Assembly (NCBI GenBank): GCA_963923455.1
Contig: CAWULT010000004.1
Location: 24,938-88,937 of the forward strand
DNA: 64,000 nt
Origin: CAWULT01 sp963923455
Lineage (GTDB): Bacteria > Acidobacteriota > Vicinamibacteria > Vicinamibacterales > UBA2999
Reading direction: 5' to 3'
Below, piece after piece: positions 27,536 through 35,208 of this stretch (within the stretch, counting starts at the first letter, position 1; each line of letters opens with the position of its first letter). Below the pieces are notes generated by a model. That model did not search any database. It had not been told where the DNA came from and saw nothing but the letters and a program-made list of their open reading frames with translations. The translations under genes were made by a program, and so were the position numbers.

Positions 27536-28222
27536 ATGGCACTCATCGAGACGCGCGACCTCTGGAAGACGTACGTCATGGGCGACGAGGAGATTCACGC
27601 CCTGCGCGGGGTCTCCATTCAGATTGAGCGGGGCGAGTACGTGGCGATCATGGGGCCGTCGGGGTCCGGCAAGTCGACCCTGATGAACCTGATCGGGTGT
27701 CTCGACACCCCGACGAAGGGCAGCTATCTGCTGAACGGCAAGCAGGTCAGCCAGATGAACGACAACGAGCTCGCCCGGATCCGGAACCAGGAGATCGGCT
27801 TCGTCTTCCAGACGTTCAACCTGCTGCCGCGCGCCACGGCGTTGCAGAACGTCGAACTGCCGCTGGTCTATGCGGGCGTGTCGGCCAAGGACCGCCAGGC
27901 GCGGGCCAAGGAAGCGCTGGAGCGCGTCGAGCTGACGTCGCGGATGAGCCACCGTCCGAACGAGCTGTCCGGCGGCCAGCGCCAGCGCGTCGCGATCGCA
28001 CGGGCGCTCGTGAACAACCCCTCCATCCTGCTCGCGGACGAGCCGACGGGGAACCTCGACTCGAAGACCGGCAGCGAGATCATGGCTCTCTTCGCGCGGC
28101 TGCACGCGTCGGGCAATACGATCGTGCTGGTCACGCACGAGCCCGACATCGCGGTGTTCGCCCACCGCACCATCTCAGTGCGCGACGGGCAGGTCGAAAA
28201 GGACGTCCGCCGCGCCGCCTGA
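27536..28222 (+). CDS. ABC transporter ATP-binding protein, MacB/LolD type
   Basis: 228-aa single nucleotide-binding domain. Walker A GPSGSGKST (about 39-47), Q-loop FVFQTFNLLPR, signature LSGGQRQRVAIA, Walker B ILLADEPTGNLDSKTG and H-loop VTHE are all intact. The sequence MALIETRDLWKTYVMGDEEIHALRGVS and the LMNLIGCLDTPTKG block place it in the MacB/LolD/FtsE branch that energises lipoprotein or efflux permeases. No FtsX/MacB-type permease gene lies beside it, so its partner must be elsewhere. It follows acs by 49 nt. Confidence 0.9.
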   Translation: MALIETRDLWKTYVMGDEEIHALRGVSIQIERGEYVAIMGPSGSGKSTLMNLIGCLDTPTKGSYLLNGKQVSQMNDNELARIRNQEIGFVFQTFNLLPRATALQNVELPLVYAGVSAKDRQARAKEALERVELTSRMSHRPNELSGGQRQRVAIARALVNNPSILLADEPTGNLDSKTGSEIMALFARLHASGNTIVLVTHEPDIAVFAHRTISVRDGQVEKDVRRAA

Positions 28223-28280
28223 CGCGGGGCGTCACGGGTCCCGCGGTCTGCGCTACGATGGCCAGCCGAGGAGGCTGGTC

Positions 28281-29282
28281 ATGCGGATCATCCATGCGTT
28301 CCTGGCGGTGGCGGCTGCCGTGCTGACGCTCGCGGCTGTTCAGGCGGCCGGCCAGGCCGCCGGGCAGTCGCGGCGTTCACCCGGGGCGGCGGCTTCCCGG
28401 TCCGTGCCCCGTCGTGACGCGCCTGTCGCGCAGGGGCCGACCTGCGACCGGCGCTGCCTGTTGCAGTTCCTGTTCGAGTACACCGAGGCCCTCACCGACA
28501 ACGACACCTCGAGGCTGGCGGTGGCGCCGACGGTGCGCGTGACCAGTAACGGGACCGTGACGACGCTCGGCAAGGGTGACGTGTGGGGCCCGGCCCGGCG
28601 CCTGCCGTACCGGCAGACGTTCGTCGATCCGGTCACCGGCGCGGCTGTGTTCTACGGCGTCGTGACCATGTCGACGCGGCCCACCCGGCCCGACACGCCC
28701 GCGCCCTCCGAGCAGCCCCGGTGGTGGTACTACGTCGCGCGGCTCAAGGTGGAGGCGAGGAAGCTGTCGGAGGTCGAGGAGATCGCCTACGAGCCGGGCC
28801 CCAACGCGTTCGGTGCGCCCCCGTCGTCGCTGACGCTGCCCGACCGCATCTTCGATACCGTGCTGCCGGAGGCCGAACGATCGACGCGCGAGCAGCTGTT
28901 CGACATCGCCAACCGGTACTTCGACGCGGTGTCGCAGCGGATCGACTACCGGCAGGTGCCGTGGCACCCCGAGTGCCAGCGGGTGGAACTGGGGGTATTC
29001 ACGGTCAATGCCCCGCGCACCGCCGGCAGCTGCGGCGGGGAGTTCCAGGTGCCGTCGGTCAAGTGGAACGTCGAGAACCGCCGCTTCTACATCGCCGACG
29101 TCGAGCGGGGCGTGGTGCTCGCGGCCGGCAACTTCATGGCGCCGAAGGAGTACCCGACCAACAACCCGTCGGTGGTCATGGAGGTGTTCAAGGTGCAGGA
29201 CGGGATGATCCGGCACATCCACGCGTTCTTCCGTGGCAACGGCCAGCCCCGCTCGGGCTGGGGCTCGGGACCGGGGGCGTAG
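28281..29282 (+). CDS. Secreted protein with NTF2-like/DUF8021-like pattern
   Basis: 333 aa with a signal peptide (IIHAFLAVAAAVLTLAAVQAAGQA). Residues about 55-85 read TCDRRCLLQFLFEYTEALTDNDTSRLAVAPTVRVTSNG, a Cys-pair plus NTF2-like helix pattern, and a later part has FDIANRYFDAVSQ then PWHPECQRVELG. This matches my recollection of a secreted family in bacteria and fungi with a DUF8021 domain, function unknown. Four conserved-looking Cys (54, 58 and two near 234 and 252) could form disulfides. GAGGAGG lies 6 nt before the ATG, so this gene is leadered. It converges on the ABC gene at 29325. Confidence 0.7.
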   Translation: MRIIHAFLAVAAAVLTLAAVQAAGQAAGQSRRSPGAAASRSVPRRDAPVAQGPTCDRRCLLQFLFEYTEALTDNDTSRLAVAPTVRVTSNGTVTTLGKGDVWGPARRLPYRQTFVDPVTGAAVFYGVVTMSTRPTRPDTPAPSEQPRWWYYVARLKVEARKLSEVEEIAYEPGPNAFGAPPSSLTLPDRIFDTVLPEAERSTREQLFDIANRYFDAVSQRIDYRQVPWHPECQRVELGVFTVNAPRTAGSCGGEFQVPSVKWNVENRRFYIADVERGVVLAAGNFMAPKEYPTNNPSVVMEVFKVQDGMIRHIHAFFRGNGQPRSGWGSGPGA

Positions 29283-29324
29283 CCCGACGCCGAGCCGCGG
29301 CCGGACGGTCGCGGGGGAGGGGTC

Positions 29325-30206
29325 CTACACGGCGGCCCAGTGGCCCTCGCCGACGGCCACCAGTGCCGCCGACGGGTCGAACGTCGACGGGTCGAGTGCG
29401 ATGCGCTGCCGCCGGGCGTCGGGATCGAGCGAGGGAATCGCGCTCAGCAGCGCCCGCGTATACGGATGGACCGGTGCCGCGAAGATCGCGGCGGTGTCGC
29501 CGACCTCGACGATCCGGCCCAGGTACATCACGGCTACCCGGTGGCAGATGTGCTCGACGAGCCGCAGATCGTGCGCGATGAAAAGGTAGGTGAGCTTGAG
29601 CCGCGCCTGCAGCTCCAGCAGCAGTGCCACCACCTGGGCCTGGATCGAGACGTCGAGCGCCGAGACGGCCTCGTCCGCGATCACGAGGGCGGGGTTGAGC
29701 GCGAGCGCCCGGGCGATGCCGATGCGCTGGCGCTGGCCGCCGCTGAACTCGTGCGGATAGCGGCGCAGGTGCGACGACGTGAGGCCCACCAGCGAGAACA
29801 GCTCCTCGACCCGAACCCGACGCTCGTCGCGCGAGCCCAGGCCGTGAATGACGAGGGGCTCCTCCACGATGTCGCCGGCCCGCATCCGCGGGTTCAGCGA
29901 GGAATAGGGGTCCTGGAAGACGATCTGCATGTCACGCCGCGCCCGGCGCATGCGCTCCTTCGAAAAGCGCAGGACGTCCTCGCCGCGGAACCGCACCTCA
30001 CCTGACGTCGGCTCGATCAGCCGCAGGATGCAGCGGCCCGTCGTGCTCTTGCCGCTGCCCGACTCGCCGACCAGCCCGAACATCTCGCCCTCGTCGATGA
30101 CGAAGCTGACGTCGTCCACCGCCCGGACGACGGACGGAGCCCGGAACAGGCCCTGCCTGCGGACGAAGTGCTTCGTCAGGCCCCGCACCTCGAGAAGGGC
30201 GCTCAT
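29325..30206 (-). CDS. Oligopeptide/dipeptide ABC ATPase, DppF/OppF type
   Basis: 293 aa. Walker A GESGSGKST, signature FSGGQRQRIGIA, Walker B LVIADEAVSALDVS and the OppF-type C-terminal extension with APVHPYTRALLSAIPSLDP are present. Such ATPases pair with a DppD-type partner and two permeases plus a binding protein to import peptides. Its ATG overlaps the stop of the DppD-type gene by 4 nt (ATGA), so the two are coupled and probably form the heterodimer. No permease or binding-protein gene lies nearby. Confidence 0.9.
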   Translation of the reverse strand: MSALLEVRGLTKHFVRRQGLFRAPSVVRAVDDVSFVIDEGEMFGLVGESGSGKSTTGRCILRLIEPTSGEVRFRGEDVLRFSKERMRRARRDMQIVFQDPYSSLNPRMRAGDIVEEPLVIHGLGSRDERRVRVEELFSLVGLTSSHLRRYPHEFSGGQRQRIGIARALALNPALVIADEAVSALDVSIQAQVVALLLELQARLKLTYLFIAHDLRLVEHICHRVAVMYLGRIVEVGDTAAIFAAPVHPYTRALLSAIPSLDPDARRQRIALDPSTFDPSAALVAVGEGHWAAV

Positions 30207-31015
30207 GACGCCGCGCCGCTTCCGCCCGTGGCAGGCCGCATGCCCGGTACCGCGGCGAGCAGCGACCGCGTGTACGCATGGGCCGGCTCACGCAGGATCT
30301 GCCTCACCGGACCCTGTTCGACGATGCGGCCGCGGTGCATCACCGCGACGCGTGACGCCATCTCGGCGATGACGCCGAAGTCATGGGTGATGAGCAGCAG
30401 CGCGATGCCGAAGCGGGCCTGCAGCTCGCGAAGCAGGTCCAGCACCTGCGCCTGGATGGTCACGTCGAGCGCCGTCGTGGGCTCGTCGGCGATCACCAGC
30501 GGCGGCCTGCACGCGATCGCAATCGCGATCATCACGCGCTGGCGCATGCCACCCGAGAGCTGGTGGGGATAGTCGCGTGCGCGGCGCGACGGGTCGGTGA
30601 TCCCGACCGCCGCCAGCAACTCGACGGCCCGTGCACGGGCATCGGCCCGCGACTCGAGCCCATGGGCCGTCAGGGCCTCGGCGATCTGGTCGCCCACCCG
30701 CATCACCGGGTTGAGGGCCGTCATCGGCTCCTGGAAGATCAGCGAGATTCGCGATCCGCGGAGGTCCCGCATTTCCGGCTCGGACAGCGCGAGCAGGTCA
30801 CGGCCCTCGAACAGCACCTGTCCGCCCACGATCTCACCAGGGGGCCGCAGCAGGCGCAGGATGGAGAACGCGGTGACCGACTTGCCGCTGCCGGACTCGC
30901 CAACGAGGCCGAGCGTCTCGCCGCGGGCGATCTCGAAGCCGACACCGTCGACGGCCGGGTCGCCGCCGCGCCCGAAGCGGACCGTCAGGCCGCGCACCTC
31001 GAGCAGCGCCGTCAT
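30203..31015 (-). CDS. Oligopeptide/dipeptide ABC ATPase, DppD/OppD type
   Basis: 270 aa. Walker A GESGSGKSV, Q-loop IFQEPMTALNPVMRVGDQ, signature LSGGMRQRVMIAIA, Walker B LVIADEPTTALDVTIQ and the C-terminal EPAHAYTRSLLAAVPGM define the DppD/OppD branch. The ATG at 31015 overlaps the stop of the mutase gene by 4 nt, and its own stop overlaps the DppF-type start. The three genes therefore form one tightly coupled operon, an unusual mix of a B12 mutase with peptide-transporter ATPases. Confidence 0.9.
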   Translation of the reverse strand: MTALLEVRGLTVRFGRGGDPAVDGVGFEIARGETLGLVGESGSGKSVTAFSILRLLRPPGEIVGGQVLFEGRDLLALSEPEMRDLRGSRISLIFQEPMTALNPVMRVGDQIAEALTAHGLESRADARARAVELLAAVGITDPSRRARDYPHQLSGGMRQRVMIAIAIACRPPLVIADEPTTALDVTIQAQVLDLLRELQARFGIALLLITHDFGVIAEMASRVAVMHRGRIVEQGPVRQILREPAHAYTRSLLAAVPGMRPATGGSGAAS

Positions 31016-32583
31016 CCGAGATCCGCCGGGTCGCGGTGCTCCCCGAACACCCCGCGGAGCGCGTCGGCGACCTCGCCGACGGTGGCGTGCCGCTCGACCG
31101 CGGTGATGATCGGCGGCACCAGGTTGTCGCCGCCCCGCGCGGCCCGCGTGACCGCGTCGAGGGCGACCCGCCACTCGTGCTCGCTGCGACTGGCGCGGAC
31201 GGCCCGGACGCGGGCCACCTGCTCCCGCTCGACCGCCGGGTCGACGCGGAAGACGTCGACGTGCGGCGGGGCGTCGTCGGCGAACCGGTTGACGCCGACC
31301 ACCGTCGCCTCGCCGGCGTCGATCGCCTGCTGCGCCCGGTACGCGGACTCCTGGATCTGCCGCTGGATGAGGCCCGCGTCGATGGCGGCCAGCGTGCCGC
31401 CCGCCGCGTCGATGCGCGCCAGGAGTTCCAGGGCCTCGCGCTCGATCCGGTCGGTCAGCGCCTCGACGGCGTAGGACCCGGCGACGGGGTCGACGGTGTT
31501 CGCGACGCCGCTCTCGTGCAGCAGGATCTGCTGGGTCCGCAGCGCGATGGTGGCGCTCTCCTCGGTCGGCAGGGCCAGCGCTTCGTCGCGGCCGTTGCAG
31601 TGCAGCGACTGCGTGCCGCCCAGCACGGCGGCCAGCGCCTGCAGCGCCACGCGGACGATGTTGTTGTCCGTCTGCCGGGCCGTCAGCGTGCTGCCGGCCG
31701 TCTGCGTGTGGAACCGCAGCTGCTGGGCCCGTGGGTTGGTGGCGCCGAACCGGTCGCGCATCAGGCGCGCCCACAGCCGACGCGCCGCCCGGAACTTGGC
31801 GATCTCCTCCAGGAAGTCGTTGTGGGCGTTGAAGAAGAAGGAGAGCCGCTCCCCGAAGCGGTCGACGTCGAGTCCGGCCGCCTGGCACGCCTCGACGTAG
31901 GCGATTGCGTTGGCGAAGGTGAACGCCACTTCCTGCACCGCCGTCGCGCCGGCCTCGCGGATGTGGTACCCGCTGATGGAGATGGTGTTCCACTGCGGCA
32001 CCTCGCGCTCGCAGAACGCGATGATGTCGGCGACGACCCGCAGCGAGGGCCGGGGCGGGAAGATGTAGGTGCCCCTCGAGACGTACTCCTTCAGGATGTC
32101 GTTCTGCACGGTGCCGGCCAGGCGGCGGGCGTCGACGCCCTGCCGCCGGCCCACGGCGACGTACAGCGCGATCAGGACGATCGCCGTCGCGTTGATCGTC
32201 ATCGACGTCGACACCTCGGCGAGCGGGATGCCGTCGAAGAGCGCGGCCATGTCCTCGATCGAGTCGATGGCCACACCGACGCGGCCGACCTCGCCGGCCG
32301 CGAGCGCGTGGTCGGAGTCGTAGCCGATTTGCGTCGGCAGGTCGAAGGCGACGCTGAGGCCCGTCACGCCCTGTTCCAGCAGGTAGCGGTAGCGCCGGTT
32401 GGACTCGGCTGCCGAGGCGAAACCCGCGTACTGCCGCATCGTCCAGGGCCGCCCGCGGTACATCGTCGGCTGGATGCCGCGCGTGAACGGAAAGCGGCCG
32501 GGGAAGCCGATGTCGCGACCGGGTTCGGTGCCGGCCAGGTCGTCGCGCGTGAAGTACGCACGGGTGTCCGTCTGCGCGCTCAT
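31012..32583 (-). CDS. Methylmalonyl-CoA mutase catalytic (large) subunit, no B12-binding domain
   Basis: 523-aa TIM-barrel subunit. Family motifs: RGRPWTMRQYAGFASAAESN, GLSVAFDLPTQIGYDSDH, TVQNDILKEYVSRGTYIFPP and SISGYHIREAGATAVQE. The Tyr in RQYAGF and the Arg in VSRGT occupy positions that favour methylmalonyl-CoA over 2-hydroxyisobutyryl-CoA (which has Ile at the Tyr position). The C-terminal B12 domain (DxHxxG) is absent, so a separate small subunit is needed; none is nearby. This two-gene layout is known in archaea and several bacterial phyla. ATG 32583; TACAAT lies 13 nt upstream on the minus strand. Confidence 0.85.
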   Translation of the reverse strand: MSAQTDTRAYFTRDDLAGTEPGRDIGFPGRFPFTRGIQPTMYRGRPWTMRQYAGFASAAESNRRYRYLLEQGVTGLSVAFDLPTQIGYDSDHALAAGEVGRVGVAIDSIEDMAALFDGIPLAEVSTSMTINATAIVLIALYVAVGRRQGVDARRLAGTVQNDILKEYVSRGTYIFPPRPSLRVVADIIAFCEREVPQWNTISISGYHIREAGATAVQEVAFTFANAIAYVEACQAAGLDVDRFGERLSFFFNAHNDFLEEIAKFRAARRLWARLMRDRFGATNPRAQQLRFHTQTAGSTLTARQTDNNIVRVALQALAAVLGGTQSLHCNGRDEALALPTEESATIALRTQQILLHESGVANTVDPVAGSYAVEALTDRIEREALELLARIDAAGGTLAAIDAGLIQRQIQESAYRAQQAIDAGEATVVGVNRFADDAPPHVDVFRVDPAVEREQVARVRAVRASRSEHEWRVALDAVTRAARGGDNLVPPIITAVERHATVGEVADALRGVFGEHRDPADLG

Positions 32584-32596
32584 GGAAGCGTCGGCG

Positions 32597-32602
32597 ATTG
32601 TA
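32597..32602 (-). promoter_or_regulatory. -10-like TACAAT upstream of the mutase gene
   Basis: TACAAT on the minus strand, 13 nt before the ATG at 32583, would give a leader of about 6 nt. Back-to-back with the plus-strand promoter at 32623-32651. Confidence 0.4.
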
Positions 32603-32622
32603 CCGCACGGCATCCGCGCGGT

Positions 32623-32651
32623 TTGACACCCCTGATGGGGCTCTCTACAAT
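32623..32651 (+). promoter_or_regulatory. Near-consensus sigma-70 promoter for the 100-aa gene
   Basis: TTGACA (32623-32628), 17-nt spacer, TACAAT (32646-32651). The only mismatch to consensus is C for T in the -10. The transcript would start near 32658 and carry a leader of about 130 nt before the 32791 gene. I see no riboswitch fold in that leader. Confidence 0.75.
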
Positions 32652-32790
32652 GCGCCAGCCTGCACCTGAGGCGTCCCCCTGCTCATGCACATCCTCGGCG
32701 CTCGTATCCGGCACGATCACCCGCGGGGCGCCGGCGTCCGCCGACCCATGCCCGGGGCCTCCGGCCGTCCGGTCCAGAAGAGGAGCTGCA

Positions 32791-33093
32791 ATGGATGACG
32801 TGGTGAACCAGTTCGCCCGCGAGCTGGCCGATGCGATCGCCGCGGCCGTTGCCGACAACCCGCAGGTCGAGGCCTGCCGGGCCCGCGCGCGCGAGGCGGG
32901 CTTCGACATGCGGGTGACGCTCGAGGCCGTGGTGGGGTTCGTCAACCGCAACGGCGGAGCGCCCGTCACCCGAGTCTCCACGCCGGCGCGCGTGCTGGTC
33001 GGTCGCCACCTGTTCGAGCTGACGGCGAACGATCGGCGATTCCTCCGGTCGCTGCGGATCGGGTGCGACCAGACCCGCGAAGCCGTCGAGTAG
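32791..33093 (+). CDS. Small protein (100 aa), unknown function
   Basis: Begins MDDVVNQFARELADAIAAAVADNPQ after a good Shine-Dalgarno (AGGAG, 6-nt spacing). Predicted helical N-terminus (residues 1-35), then a region with RVTLEAVVGFVNRNGG and a C-terminal FELTANDRRFLRSLRIGCD. No signal peptide, no membrane helix, one or two cysteines. Its promoter is one of the strongest in the window, so it is probably an abundant cytoplasmic protein. I recognise no family. Convergent with gpmA across a hairpin at 33117-33135. Confidence 0.75.
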   Translation: MDDVVNQFARELADAIAAAVADNPQVEACRARAREAGFDMRVTLEAVVGFVNRNGGAPVTRVSTPARVLVGRHLFELTANDRRFLRSLRIGCDQTREAVE

Positions 33094-33116
33094 CGCGGAT
33101 CGCCCGGGCGGGTGTC

Positions 33117-33135
33117 CCGTGGGGCCGGCCCACGG
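33117..33135. terminator. GC-rich hairpin between convergent genes
   Basis: CCGTGGG-GCCGG-CCCACGG, a perfect 7-bp stem with a 5-nt loop, in the 51-nt gap between the 100-aa gene and gpmA. No U-tract on either strand, so it may be a weak bidirectional terminator or an RNA 3'-end stabiliser. Confidence 0.45.
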
Positions 33136-33144
33136 ACGGCCCGG

Positions 33145-33894
33145 TCAGGCTCCGGCCTTGGCCTGGTTCGCGACGGCCTGCGCCTTCCGCAGCGCCGCGT
33201 CCTGGTCGCCGAGGTAGTACTTCTTCAGCGGCTTCAGATCGTCGTCGAGCTCGTAGACGAGCGGAATGCCCGTCGGAATGTTGAGCTCGACGATCTCCTG
33301 CTCGGAGACCGAGTCCAAATACTTCACGAGCGCCCGCAGACTGTTGCCGTGGGCCGCGATCAGGACGTTCCTGCCGGCTCGCACGTCCGGTGCGATCGTC
33401 TCGTGCCAGTACGGCAGGAAGCGCGCCACCGTGTCCTTGAGCGACTCCGTGAGGGGCAGGTCCTCGCGCCTGATGCCCGCGTAGCGGCGGTCGTTGCCGG
33501 GGTGCCGCGGATCGTCGACCGCGAGCGGCGGCGGCGGGATGTCGTAGCTGCGCCGCCAGATCTTGACCTGTGCCTCGCCGTGCCTGGCGGCCGTCTCGGC
33601 CTTGTTGAGGCCCTGGAGTCCCCCGTAGTGGCGCTCGTTGAGCCGCCATGTGCGGTGTACGGGCACCCACAGGAGGTCCATCTCGTCCATCGCGATCCAG
33701 AGCGTGCGGATGGCGCGCTTCAGCACCGAGGTGTAGGCGACGTCGAACGACAGCCGCTGCGCGGCCATCAGTCGGCCGGCCTCGGCCGCCTCCTCGCGAC
33801 CCTTCTCGGTGAGGTCGACGTCCATCCAGCCCGTGAACCGGTTCTCCTTGTTCCAGGCGCTTTCGCCGTGTCGCAGCAGAACGAGCCTCTTCAT
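33145..33894 (-). CDS. gpmA: 2,3-bisphosphoglycerate-dependent phosphoglycerate mutase
   Basis: Interconverts 3- and 2-phosphoglycerate in lower glycolysis. 249 aa, standard for dPGM. The phosphohistidine motif LLRHGESAWN lies at residues 6-15 (His9), with TSVLKRAIRTLW, LNERHYGGLQGLNKAETA and the second catalytic His in IAAHGNSLRAL. The C-terminal tail is Ala/Lys rich. The ATG at 33894 overlaps the eno stop (ATGA), so it is coupled to eno, the next enzyme in the pathway. Confidence 0.95.
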   Translation of the reverse strand: MKRLVLLRHGESAWNKENRFTGWMDVDLTEKGREEAAEAGRLMAAQRLSFDVAYTSVLKRAIRTLWIAMDEMDLLWVPVHRTWRLNERHYGGLQGLNKAETAARHGEAQVKIWRRSYDIPPPPLAVDDPRHPGNDRRYAGIRREDLPLTESLKDTVARFLPYWHETIAPDVRAGRNVLIAAHGNSLRALVKYLDSVSEQEIVELNIPTGIPLVYELDDDLKPLKKYYLGDQDAALRKAQAVANQAKAGA

Positions 33895-35192
33895 GACCGT
33901 GCCTTCAGCTGGCGGATCGCCCCGCGACCCGCGTAGGTGGCCGACGCGCCGAGGGCCTGCTCGATGCGCAGCAGCTGGTTGTACTTCGCGACCCGATCGC
34001 TGCGGCTCGCCGAGCCGGTCTTGATCTGTCCGGCGGCCGTGCCGACCGCCAGGTCCGCGATCGTGCTGTCCTCGGTTTCGCCTGAGCGGTGCGAGATGAT
34101 CGTCGCGTAGCCAGCCTCGCGCGCCATCGCGATCGCGTCGAGCGTTTCCGACACGGTGCCGATCTGGTTCAACTTGACCAGAATCGCGTTGCCGACGCCC
34201 TCGGTGATGCCGCGGCGGAGGATCTCCGGGTTGGTGACGAACACGTCGTCGCCGACGAGCTGCACCGTGTCGCCGAGCGCCCGCGTCAGCGCCTGCCAGC
34301 CCGCCCAGTCACCCTCGGCGACGCCGTCCTCGATCGAGATGATCGGATACTGGCGAACCCAGTCGGCGTAGAGCTCCACCATCTGTTCCGGCGTCCGCGT
34401 CGGCTCGCCGGACTTCCGGAACACGTACTTCCCCTGGTCCCAGAGCTCGCTCGACGCCACGTCGAGCGCCAGGTAGACGTCCCTCCCGGCCGTGAGGCCC
34501 GCGCGGGCGATGGCCTCGAGGACGACGTCGAGTGCCTGCTGGTTCGACTTCAGGTTCGGCGCGAAGCCGCCCTCGTCGCCGACGCCCGTCGAGTAGCCGG
34601 CCTTCTTCAGGATCGCGCGCAGCGCGTGGAAGATCTCGGTGCCCGCGCGCAGGGCCTCGGCGAAGGACGGCAGGCCGACCGGCATCACCATGAACTCCTG
34701 CAGGTCGACGCTGCTGTCGGCGTGCGCGCCGCCGTTGAGGATGTTCATCATCGGCACCGGCAGCGTGTACGGCCCACCCGGCCGGCCGGCCAGCGCGGCC
34801 AGGTGCTCGTAGAGAGGCCGACCCTGCCCGGCGGCCGCCGCGCGCGCCGCGGCCATCGAGACGCCGAGCAGCGCGTTGGCGCCCAGACGGCTCTTGGCCG
34901 GCGTGCCGTCGAGCGCGATCATGCGCGCGTCGACCGCGCGCTGATCGAGCGGCTGGCCCACGAGCGCCGAGGCAAGCTCCCCGTTGACGTGGGCCACGGC
35001 CTTCGTGACGCCCTTGCCGAGATAGCGGCCCTTGTCGTCGTCGCGAAGCTCGAGCGCCTCGCGCTCGCCGGTCGACGCCCCCGACGGGACACCGGCCCGA
35101 CCGAAGGCGCTGCCCGCCCACAAGTCCACCTCGACCGTCGGGTTGCCGCGGGAGTCGAGAATCTCCCGGCCCTGGATACGTGAAATCTGCAT
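33891..35192 (-). CDS. eno: Enolase
   Basis: Dehydrates 2-phosphoglycerate to phosphoenolpyruvate. 433 aa. N-terminal ILDSRGNPTVEVDL, the lid loop PSGASTGEREALELRD, the Mg2+ ligands in LDVASSE, SIEDGVAEGDW and GDDVFVTN, the catalytic lysine in ILVKLNQIGTVSET, and SHRSGETEDSTIADLAV are all intact. ATG 35192 gives the usual MQISRIQGREI start. It lies 16 nt downstream of glgC and overlaps gpmA, so glgC-eno-gpmA form one operon: glycogen commitment beside two consecutive glycolytic steps. Confidence 0.97.
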   Translation of the reverse strand: MQISRIQGREILDSRGNPTVEVDLWAGSAFGRAGVPSGASTGEREALELRDDDKGRYLGKGVTKAVAHVNGELASALVGQPLDQRAVDARMIALDGTPAKSRLGANALLGVSMAAARAAAAGQGRPLYEHLAALAGRPGGPYTLPVPMMNILNGGAHADSSVDLQEFMVMPVGLPSFAEALRAGTEIFHALRAILKKAGYSTGVGDEGGFAPNLKSNQQALDVVLEAIARAGLTAGRDVYLALDVASSELWDQGKYVFRKSGEPTRTPEQMVELYADWVRQYPIISIEDGVAEGDWAGWQALTRALGDTVQLVGDDVFVTNPEILRRGITEGVGNAILVKLNQIGTVSETLDAIAMAREAGYATIISHRSGETEDSTIADLAVGTAAGQIKTGSASRSDRVAKYNQLLRIEQALGASATYAGRGAIRQLKARS

Positions 35193-35208
35193 GGTCTCCG
35201 TCCGTCTG

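Noticed and set aside
28255..28278. CCAGCC-GAGGA-GGCTGG hairpin over the Shine-Dalgarno of the 28281 gene
   Set aside because: If the TACGAT at 28254-28259 is the -10, transcription starts near 28266, so most of the 5' arm would not be in the mRNA; the stem is therefore probably fortuitous.
29283..29324. Terminator between the 28281 gene and the DppF-type gene
   Set aside because: GC-rich but with no clean stem and no U-tract on either strand.
32659..32790. Possible riboswitch in the 130-nt leader of the 100-aa gene
   Set aside because: I could not match it to any known riboswitch core or draw a stable multi-helix fold by eye.
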